Shown: positions 10,069-17,479 of the stretch, piece after piece | Layout: each line of letters begins with the position of its first letter | Position numbering within the stretch: position 1 is the stretch's first letter | Assembly: GCA_018661775.1 (NCBI GenBank) | Contig: JABJHO010000020.1 | Location: forward strand, 1 to 37,935 | Source of the DNA: Candidatus Magasanikiibacteriota bacterium | GTDB taxonomy: Bacteria; Patescibacteriota; Patescibacteriia; Magasanikbacterales; UBA922 | Length of the DNA stretch: 37,935 bases | Reading direction: 5' to 3' | Position numbers and translations under genes: made by a program | The notes under the pieces: model-generated | The model's input: the letters and a program-made list of their open reading frames with translations, nothing else | The model's database searches: none | What the model was told of the DNA's origin: nothing

Positions 10069-11712
10069 TTACAATGTCTCTCCAATTTTTTTATCTTTCA
10101 TTTTATCTCGAAGTCCGGCAAATTTGGTATCATGCCAAAACATAAGACAGCCGTTACACCCTTTTCCACAACAGGCGTCGGTGCCAAATTTTGGTTTTTT
10201 TGTTTTGGGAGAATTGTCGGATTCTGGCATCTCTTTTTTTTCTTTTTTGCAACACACATCAGTTTTTTTAGATTTGTCACAGGGAGATTCGCTGGTGCCG
10301 CAACACGATCCTTGTGCTTCTACCGAAAAACTGTGCATATCTCTTTTTAGTCTTTCTGGATCCGCAATAATACTTTTTTCTTTTCGTGCAACCGTATGTT
10401 GTGGTAATAATTCTTTTATGTTTTTTCCTTCAAGCCCAAGAAAAATACTTGCTGGAAGTCGAATAGCCTTGTTTTGTCCTGCCGAAACTGCGTCGGTAAT
10501 TTCTCCGGTTTCTGCGTCAATGCATTCTGTGATTCGGAGGCGAATTGGTTCCCACATGGCAGGGGAGAGGATTTCTATTAAATCTCCGGAGTCAATTCTA
10601 TTTTTTACTTCAAAAATAATATCATCACCATCCCATTCTCGTATGTATCCTGCGTTTTCATATTGTGCTACAGATTTTGCACTATCATAATTATGTGCCA
10701 AGTTGGTAAGTCTATTATTATGGAATGCCAAACTATAGCCACGATTTTGTAGTGTATAGAGTTCTTCTAAAAATGGTTCGTGATCCCAGTTTTCTGGGTC
10801 TTCCACCCACGCATCTATGGCATGTCTGTACGATCGTGCAACGAGCGCAGCATAATAATTTGTTTTATTTCTTCCTTCCACTTTTAAACTATCTATACCA
10901 AGTTCAAGATATTCATTGAGTTTTGGCATAAGACACAAGTCTTTTGCATTTAAAATATAGGCACCACGTTCTGTTTCTTGAATTGGCATAAATTCTCCTG
11001 GTCGAAATCCTTCTTCTAAGAAAAACTCAAACAAGTCTTTATTTTCATCTGTCAGTTGAATTTCTTTGAGTGTACCATCTTTTAATTGCACATGCATTTT
11101 GTATTTCCATCGACAACTTTGTGAACAATTACCTTGGTTTGCGCCACGCTCGGACAAAAAGTTAGAAAGTAAACATCTTCCAGAATATGTCATACACATG
11201 GCACCATGAATAAATGTTTCAAGTTTTGTGTCTGGGCATTTTTCTTTAATTTCTGCGAGCTCTTCAAAACTGACTTCTCGTGCAAGTACCACCAGTTTTG
11301 CTCCCTGCTCTTTCCAGTAGTCCACTGTTAGGTGGCTACAGACATTGGCTTGTGTAGAAATATGCAGTTCCAAGTCTGGTGCATGCTTTTTTACAAAAGA
11401 AAACACACCTGGATCAGCTATAATTACTCCATCTGGCCGCACATCTTTTATGGTGTCTACCAGAGTCTTGAGTTTTGGAATGTCTTTGTTGTGGCTAAAC
11501 AAATTAAGGGTTAAATACACTTTTTTGCCTTTTTTGTGCGCATATTCTATGCCTTCCACCAATTCTTCGAGGGTAAATTGTGCTTTTGTTCGTAAAGATA
11601 GGTCTGGGGTACCACAATATACCGCGTCGGCACCATAAAGAATCGCTGTTTTCATTTTGTGAAGCGACCCTGCTGGCATAAGCAGTTCCGAACGGAGTAT
11701 TGGTTTTGGCAT
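10069..11712 (-). CDS. U32 family peptidase (TrhP/YegQ-like) with Cys-rich C-terminus
   Basis: ELLMPAGSLHKMKTAILYGADAVYCG, THGAMCMTYSGRCLLSN-type block (FIHGAMCMTYSGRCLLSNFLSERGANQGNCSQSCRW), SLKVEGR. Confidence 0.9.
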   Translation of the reverse strand: MPKPILRSELLMPAGSLHKMKTAILYGADAVYCGTPDLSLRTKAQFTLEELVEGIEYAHKKGKKVYLTLNLFSHNKDIPKLKTLVDTIKDVRPDGVIIADPGVFSFVKKHAPDLELHISTQANVCSHLTVDYWKEQGAKLVVLAREVSFEELAEIKEKCPDTKLETFIHGAMCMTYSGRCLLSNFLSERGANQGNCSQSCRWKYKMHVQLKDGTLKEIQLTDENKDLFEFFLEEGFRPGEFMPIQETERGAYILNAKDLCLMPKLNEYLELGIDSLKVEGRNKTNYYAALVARSYRHAIDAWVEDPENWDHEPFLEELYTLQNRGYSLAFHNNRLTNLAHNYDSAKSVAQYENAGYIREWDGDDIIFEVKNRIDSGDLIEILSPAMWEPIRLRITECIDAETGEITDAVSAGQNKAIRLPASIFLGLEGKNIKELLPQHTVARKEKSIIADPERLKRDMHSFSVEAQGSCCGTSESPCDKSKKTDVCCKKEKKEMPESDNSPKTKKPKFGTDACCGKGCNGCLMFWHDTKFAGLRDKMKDKKIGETL

Positions 11713-11816
11713 AAATTTTTTGGTTAATGTGCCTCAATAATACCGGAATTTGGGTAATTTTGCAAGGAGAAGTGGGGTGTGAAGTGTACATAATCGATTT
11801 GTGAATAAGTGTAGAC

Positions 11817-11846
11817 TTGACAGTATTTGTTTCTTGTGCTACTTTG
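11817..11846 (+). promoter_or_regulatory. Candidate promoter of the RT gene
   Basis: TTGACA at 11817-11822 and TACTTT about 17 nt downstream; lies upstream of the inferred ATG at 11891. Confidence 0.45.
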
Positions 11847-11890
11847 TTTTTATAGATCTTTCAAACCAAGAACAGACAAAGGGGCTAAAA

Positions 11891-13261
11891 ATGCCAAGAA
11901 AAAAAACACGTAAGAAAAGTCGTAACATTGCTCGTGGTAATAATTTTGTTACCGTCTTGTCAATGAATGATGATAGACTTGCCAAAACAATCCGCCAAAT
12001 TATCTCATTCCAAAAAGGGGATTGGGATTTGCTTATGGATGTGCTACAGAATAGTTTTGTGTATAGGGTGGAGCGTATTTCAAAAGGAATTGGAAAGCCA
12101 CCGCGCATTGTTCATGCACCGAACGGATTGCTCAAAAAAGTGCAAAGGAAAATACTTAATCGTTTTCTGTCTGAGATTCCCACCCATTCAGCTAGGCATG
12201 GTGGGGGACAGAAAGGGACGAGTAATAAAACTAACGCACTTGAGCATCAGGATAACGCTTATGCGTTTAGTACTGATATCATGAATGCATTTCCATCGAT
12301 CTTACGCAGTCGTGTGAGAGCATGTCTGAAGCCACACTTAAAACGTGTGTTATATCAATTTCGTCCTCTTGTTTTTGAGTTTGAGGAAAAAAGAGACCCT
12401 CGAGAAAAGCCAACATGTGACGGAGACATTGTCCTTGAAGGTCTGATAGACCTTTTGGTGTTTGATGATCGATTACCGCAAGGACCACCTTCATCACCTC
12501 GTTTGCTCGATATTGTGTCTTACAAAATGGATTGTGATTTGTGGCGATTGGCACAAGAGAGCTCTAATTTGGGTGATGAGTATGTGTATACTGCATATGT
12601 TGATGACTTATCGTTTTCGAGTGCGGTTCCAATTCCTGAAGAGGTTCAGCAAAAAATGCTAACCATTGTGAGAGATAATGGTTTTCACCCGCATCATAGT
12701 CCTGAAAAGACGAAATATCATGGCCCAGACACAGGATCTCATCCTGTAATTACCGGTATTTTGATTCGAGATGGTATGATGCATCTTCCGACACGTAAAC
12801 AGAATCAGCTTCGTGCTCGGCTTCATAACCTGAACGTGGCAAAAGAGGCATGGAGCGATAATGAGAGAGGTGAGGCGGCTGGATTGCTCGGATTTATTCG
12901 TCAGATATATCCACTCGATAGTCATCGTAAGCTGCCAAGCAAGCTGAAGGATCAGGTGCTTTTTTCTGAAAACCGATTGCAGCAACGCAAGGTTGTGGTA
13001 TCAGAAACTCCTTTTGGAATTCCGGTCGCAGAAGAAGATGTGATTACTAAGGTTTGTCAGAATAATCCATCAATTAGTGACTTCAACGCTTTGGCAGTGT
13101 CTACCAGGGTTGGTTGGACGTCTCATTCGGGTATTCCATTTACAGGAACTATTACAGAAAGGTTTCCTGATAAGCCGCATCTAGCGCAAGTTACGTACTT
13201 GAGTAAGGGCGGAAAGAGGTGTGGCACAAGATTGAAGTGTCAGAGGCTTGCTGTTTTATAA
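11891..13261 (+). CDS. Retron-type reverse transcriptase
   Basis: KPPRIVHAPNGLLKKVQRKIL, TNALEHQ (retron NAxxH), FSTDIMNAFPSI, LPQGPPSSPRL, YTAYVDDLSFSS (YVDD), HPVITGILI (VTG-like), TRKQNQLRARLHNL. Confidence 0.88.
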   Translation: MPRKKTRKKSRNIARGNNFVTVLSMNDDRLAKTIRQIISFQKGDWDLLMDVLQNSFVYRVERISKGIGKPPRIVHAPNGLLKKVQRKILNRFLSEIPTHSARHGGGQKGTSNKTNALEHQDNAYAFSTDIMNAFPSILRSRVRACLKPHLKRVLYQFRPLVFEFEEKRDPREKPTCDGDIVLEGLIDLLVFDDRLPQGPPSSPRLLDIVSYKMDCDLWRLAQESSNLGDEYVYTAYVDDLSFSSAVPIPEEVQQKMLTIVRDNGFHPHHSPEKTKYHGPDTGSHPVITGILIRDGMMHLPTRKQNQLRARLHNLNVAKEAWSDNERGEAAGLLGFIRQIYPLDSHRKLPSKLKDQVLFSENRLQQRKVVVSETPFGIPVAEEDVITKVCQNNPSISDFNALAVSTRVGWTSHSGIPFTGTITERFPDKPHLAQVTYLSKGGKRCGTRLKCQRLAVL

Positions 13262-13269
13262 TTTTTTAC

Positions 13270-13294
13270 GGATACATTGGTTGGGGGTGTATCC
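13270..13294 (+). other. Hairpin between the RT stop codon and unit 1
   Basis: GGATACA-ttggttgggg-gTGTATCC inverted repeat; occupies the place where the 3' hairpin precedes units 2-4. Confidence 0.6.
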
Positions 13295-13298
13295 TTCT

Positions 13299-13627
13299 CT
13301 ATTATTCCATCATAGAAGTATATGGTTGAGTAATAGGGAACTTCGGTTTTCTAACGTCTTTACTTGCTCGACCATTGCGACGTATGGTTTTTACCACTAC
13401 TAAGTAATACTCGTTTATAGCTGTCTTGTAACAAGATTAGTGAGAGTATGGTCACGTATGGAATGCTTGTGCTTCGGTGCGGTGCACGTTCTCACCCAAG
13501 GTATTATATAATATTATATAATATTATCTTGGGACAATATTATATAATATTATATAACACCTGACTCCGCGCTTCTAACGAAGTAAAGACACAAGAGGTG
13601 TGCTGGTGCATCACCACACACCTCTCT
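13299..13627 (+). ncRNA. Array unit 1: candidate retron msr-msd ncRNA
   Basis: 5' hairpin CTATTATTCCATCATA..TATATGGTTGAGTAATAG; a1-like GTCTTTACTT (13356-13365); conserved core ending GGAATGCT at 13467; variable insert 13468-13576; a2-like AAGTAAAGAC; 3' hairpin AGAGGTGTGCTGGTGCATCACCACACACCTCT. Confidence 0.75.
13499..13562 (+). other. Insert-1 hairpin (candidate msd)
   Basis: Left arm AGGTATTATATAATATTATATAATATT (13499-13525) and right arm AATATTATATAATATTATATAACACCT (13536-13562) are complementary at 26 of 27 positions with a 10-nt loop. Confidence 0.7.
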
Positions 13628-13960
13628 CTATTATTCCATCATAGCTTTATATGATTGAGTAATAGAGGGTATTGATCACACTCTCTAACGTCTTTACTTG
13701 CTCGACCATTGCGACGTATGGTTTTTATCACTACTAAGTAATACTCGTTTATAGCTGTCTTGTAACAAGATTAGTAAGAGTATGGTCACATATGGAATGC
13801 TAATGCGTAGGAGTTTTTACAATGTTTATTACAATTACAACGCTAAGATACATAAAGTAGCTTATGCAATAGTAATAAAATTGTAAAATACCTCTCCGTG
13901 CTTCATTCCAACGAAGTAAAGACACAAGAGGTGTGCTGGTGCATCACCACACACCTCTCT
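13628..13960 (+). ncRNA. Array unit 2: candidate retron msr-msd ncRNA
   Basis: Same conserved elements as unit 1; variable insert 13802-13909 with TTTTACAATgTTTATTAC / GTAATAAAATTGTAAAA complementarity and a basal GGAATG/CATTCC pairing. Confidence 0.75.
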
Positions 13961-14329
13961 CTATTATTCCACCATAGAAGTATATGGTTGAATAATAGGG
14001 AACTTCGGTGTTCTAACGTCTTTACTTGCTCGACCATTGCGACGTATGGTTTTTTACCACTACTAAGTAATACTCGTTTATAGCTGTCTTGTAACAAGAT
14101 TAGTGAGAGTATGGTCACGTATGGAATGCTAGTGGATATTTTAGGACAAAACCTCCGCGTTGCTTCGGCACAGGGCGAGGAAAAAAGTCAAGATCAGCAA
14201 GCTGATTAGACCTCCGGTCAAACTTTTTACCCCCATTTTGTCCGAAAATATCTCCCGCACCTGAGAAAGGTGCGGCCAAACGAAGTAAAGACACAAGAGG
14301 TGTGCTGGTGTATCACCACACACCTCTCT
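13961..14329 (+). ncRNA. Array unit 3: candidate retron msr-msd ncRNA
   Basis: Same conserved elements; variable insert 14131-14278 with GGATATTTTaGGACAAAA / TTTTGTCCgAAAATATCTCC complementarity and inner hairpins. Confidence 0.75.
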
Positions 14330-14372
14330 CTATTATTCCATCATAACGGCATATGGTTGAGTAATAGGGAAC
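14330..14372 (+). repeat. Partial fourth unit (5' hairpin only)
   Basis: CTATTATTCCATCATAacggcaTATGGTTGAGTAATAGGGAAC; matches the first ~45 nt of the units, then diverges just before the MoxR gene. Confidence 0.8.
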
Positions 14373-14424
14373 CATGGCCGGTTTTCTTTTTACAATACAC
14401 AATGCAATAAAAAAGGAGCATGCT

Positions 14425-15537
14425 ATGGCCGATTTACTTCGTATTACTGCAAAGAATCATCCCGCTGGGAAGGGTATTGTTTGGGAGTCTACGGATAGCC
14501 AGTTTCTCAAAACCAAGATTAAGCTTGATACCCAGCCAACAGAAGAAATATGTGAAGGTGATGTGTGGCAGGTGCAGTTTTTAGACAAAACTGACTCAAA
14601 ACCATCAAGTCCTAGTGTTGTTACGTTTAGGCTGGTTGCTAAAGTGCGAGAACTAAAAACTTGGCAAAAAATTACAACACTTGAAGATTTTTGGACCGAC
14701 CCTGATGACTTGCAAGATATTCTTTGCTGGGTTAACGAGGGTCAGGACATTATTTTAATAGGGGAGGCTGGTTCAGGTAAAACCACACTGCCATTTGCAC
14801 TCGCTAGAGCTTTGGGTTGGCAAGAGCCATATAAGGTTGATGTCGCCATGATGAAGAAAGCTCAAGATTTTTTTGGAAAAGGTGGTGCGGCTGATGGAAA
14901 GGCGTTTTTTGCTGAGTCACCGATGATGCAATATATTCGACGTGCACAGATTGCATATGACAACGGTATCGAGAGTCACTTTGTTATTATCCTTGATGAA
15001 CTGAACCGTGTGCATGCGCATACCGGGGATGGCCTCCATGGATTGTTTGATGACACAAGACAAATTAGTATTCCAACATCAGAAGGGGGTTTGGTCATAA
15101 AGCTACCTCCCAATATCCATTTTTTTGGCACCATTAATCAGGGTGGTTCATATGTGGGGACGTTTCAAATGGACCAGGCACTAAAGAGTCGTTTTGCGCC
15201 TATATATGTGCCAGCTATGCCTCGCGATGTGGAGGTCAGAAAACTCACAAAAGAGGTGGGTGTTACAGAAAAGGAGGCTGGTCATATAGTGGACACCGCA
15301 AGAAAGTTGCGTGAAGCATGTGGCGCTGGTCAGCTTGAATTTGCACCTGATTATAGGGTGTGTAGAAGTACGGCATATCTGATTAAAAATGGTAGACCAT
15401 TAAGGCGATCACTTATCAAAGGTCTGTTAGGGTGGTATAATGGGCGTTTTGAGCTTGATCATCGTGGTGAAATTATGGACCCCAATAGTGAGCTTGCAAA
15501 GGCATATTCTGCTATTCGGGCAATTATGGCCAAGTAA
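14425..15537 (+). CDS. MoxR-like AAA+ ATPase
   Basis: ILIGEAGSGKTTLPFALARALG (Walker A), VIILDELNRVH (Walker B), FFGTINQGGSYVGTFQMDQALKSRFAPIYV (sensor 1/Arg finger). Start at 14425 after AAAAGGAG. Confidence 0.88.
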   Translation: MADLLRITAKNHPAGKGIVWESTDSQFLKTKIKLDTQPTEEICEGDVWQVQFLDKTDSKPSSPSVVTFRLVAKVRELKTWQKITTLEDFWTDPDDLQDILCWVNEGQDIILIGEAGSGKTTLPFALARALGWQEPYKVDVAMMKKAQDFFGKGGAADGKAFFAESPMMQYIRRAQIAYDNGIESHFVIILDELNRVHAHTGDGLHGLFDDTRQISIPTSEGGLVIKLPPNIHFFGTINQGGSYVGTFQMDQALKSRFAPIYVPAMPRDVEVRKLTKEVGVTEKEAGHIVDTARKLREACGAGQLEFAPDYRVCRSTAYLIKNGRPLRRSLIKGLLGWYNGRFELDHRGEIMDPNSELAKAYSAIRAIMAK

Positions 15538-15684
15538 AATATTTGTTCTTTTCCTCGACTACAGTCGGGGCTTTTGTTTAAGCGGTGAGGCTACTGACCG
15601 TTGAAACGACAGAAAGAAGCATGTTATGGTACATGTATGTCGAAACATGTTTGTTCATTACATATAAAAAAGAAAGGTATTATT

Positions 15685-17385
15685 ATGCGTGCAACGCGCA
15701 AGAAAAATACGAAACCCGCAATTGATCGACAGGTAGAAATACTTAAGCGAGAGATTCCACGACTGCTTAATGATATTCTTATACTTGTTGGAAAACCAGT
15801 AAAACTTATTTTTGACCCGACAATTGATACTGCAGCCACTGATTGTGTGGCTGAGGTTCGTATGGGGCCTTGGTTTTTTTTAGAAGAAGGGTACCGTATG
15901 GTTGGTTTTGGTACCGCGTACCATGAGTGTGGTCATATCCGGCATTCGCCTTATGGTGTTGACTTACTACAACGTGCACACAAACAAGGTGGGCCAGTTC
16001 GTCAACAGCTTATGAATATTGTTCTTGATAGAAAAGACGATATGCTTACAGCGCAAGATGCACCTGGGTTTGCGCCGGTATTGCGAGATCGATTACAGTA
16101 TATTTGTACCCTTGGCATGAAGGAGCGTTACAAAAAAGAACTAAAAGGGTTGACTCACAAAGAGTCTATCCCATTCTTACGTAAGGTTGTGCCGGAAGAC
16201 ATATACGAAGATTTTTTTATGGTGGCCAAATGGCATAGACGACCAAAAATTCGACGAACCTTTCGGGCAAAAAAATACATGACACGTCGCCAACTCTTGT
16301 CGGCTTCTCCAGATCGACTCTGTTGGCTTGTAGAACAAATCCACAGAGTACTAGGAGATGTTCCGCATGACGGTGAGTGTGGGTCCTATGAATGGAGACC
16401 GTCAGATGATGGGGGTGTAGAAAAAGCTTTTGCACAGATGGCATATATTGCTGCGTGTCAACAAGCGCGGTTTGGTGACCCAGAACACGGTGAAACAGAT
16501 GTGGAGATCCACAATGAGATAGAAAAAATTATCCAAAATAATTTATCACAAGGTCGAGCAGGTTCTTTGCAGCAGTTAGAAAAGTTTCTTAAAACTTGGG
16601 GTATTACACATCCTGGCACACTATCTGTTGGGGAAGTTGATGAGGTCGAGATAAGAAAAATAAAACAACATGCCAAATATACGCAAGAATATCTCACGTT
16701 GCTTGGCCCGGTTCGACATCTTGTTGATCCACTCAAAAAGAGATTGCGATTACTTGATTCTCCAAAGTCTTTTACACTCTACGGTCAGGACGAGGGGGAT
16801 GAAATTGATGATGATGAGGTGGCAAATATTGCACTAAATATTGGTGGTTACTTTATGACCGAGGTTGATGTGCGAGATATTAATGCCGAGATTCATTTGG
16901 CAATTGATTGTAGTGGTTCTATGTCTGGAGAAAAGGTAAAAACTGCCAAGCAGATTGCGATCTTATTTTCTGAAGCCATTCAAACATTTAATACAGCAGA
17001 CTGTGTTGGTAGTGTTTGGGGATACAGTTCAGAAGCGATCTATGATTTTGGCGAAGTGTCGCAATCGTCAGGACTTGTAACACTCGAAGGTGAAGCGGGG
17101 AATTCAGACACCCACCTGCTTCGTCATGTAGGTGCGTGTTTGGCTCGTTCTACCAAGCGCCGCAAGATTTTGTTTGTTCTATGTGATGATGGTCCAGACT
17201 GTATTACAGGGGTGCAGAGAATTTCAAACCAACTCCTTTCTCGTGGCATACTAGTTATTCATCTGCTTGTTGGTGTGCACGCCGCACCAAAGATGTATCC
17301 TATTGAATTGCTTTTTTTAAAAATGGAAGACTGTTTGAAAGAGTTAGGAGATGTCTTAGAAACAGTGCTCAAGCACATGAAGTAG
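15685..17385 (+). CDS. VWA-domain protein with N-terminal HExxH metallopeptidase-like region
   Basis: YHECGHIRHS (HExxH); HLAIDCSGSMSGEKVK (MIDAS DxSxS); immediately downstream of the MoxR ATPase. Start chosen at 15685 after AAGAAAGG. Confidence 0.85.
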   Translation: MRATRKKNTKPAIDRQVEILKREIPRLLNDILILVGKPVKLIFDPTIDTAATDCVAEVRMGPWFFLEEGYRMVGFGTAYHECGHIRHSPYGVDLLQRAHKQGGPVRQQLMNIVLDRKDDMLTAQDAPGFAPVLRDRLQYICTLGMKERYKKELKGLTHKESIPFLRKVVPEDIYEDFFMVAKWHRRPKIRRTFRAKKYMTRRQLLSASPDRLCWLVEQIHRVLGDVPHDGECGSYEWRPSDDGGVEKAFAQMAYIAACQQARFGDPEHGETDVEIHNEIEKIIQNNLSQGRAGSLQQLEKFLKTWGITHPGTLSVGEVDEVEIRKIKQHAKYTQEYLTLLGPVRHLVDPLKKRLRLLDSPKSFTLYGQDEGDEIDDDEVANIALNIGGYFMTEVDVRDINAEIHLAIDCSGSMSGEKVKTAKQIAILFSEAIQTFNTADCVGSVWGYSSEAIYDFGEVSQSSGLVTLEGEAGNSDTHLLRHVGACLARSTKRRKILFVLCDDGPDCITGVQRISNQLLSRGILVIHLLVGVHAAPKMYPIELLFLKMEDCLKELGDVLETVLKHMK

Positions 17386-17399
17386 ATCTTTTTACAAAC

Positions 17400-17421
17400 G
17401 ACCAATGGTCGTTTTTTTGTT
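17400..17421 (+). terminator. Intrinsic terminator after the MoxR-VWA pair
   Basis: ACGACC-aat-GGTCGT followed by T tract. Confidence 0.65.
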
Positions 17422-17479
17422 TTTATAATAAAAGGGAATTTGTGGTATACTTTACGCATAAGAACTACTATTTTTTTCT

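Noticed and set aside
11801-11890. N-terminal extension of the RT ORF
   Set aside because: Overlaps the candidate promoter; the ATG at 11891 starts the basic MPRKKTRKK sequence and is the more plausible start.
13898-14323. Small ORFs over the array (13898..14083 +, 13903..14118 -, 14141..14323 -)
   Set aside because: They lie in the structured repeats, change with the inserts and lack ribosome binding sites.
13299-14372. CRISPR array
   Set aside because: Units are ~330 nt with multi-hairpin conserved parts and 108-148 nt inserts; no short repeats, no cas genes.
11891-14372. Diversity-generating retroelement
   Set aside because: RT motif is LPQGPPSSP (QG) rather than the DGR-type SQ, no adenine-biased template/variable repeat pair, and inserts are unrelated rather than A-substituted.
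11891-14372. Group II intron with its RT
   Set aside because: No maturase or HNH domain, no recognisable domain V, and the structured RNA is downstream in several copies rather than surrounding the RT.
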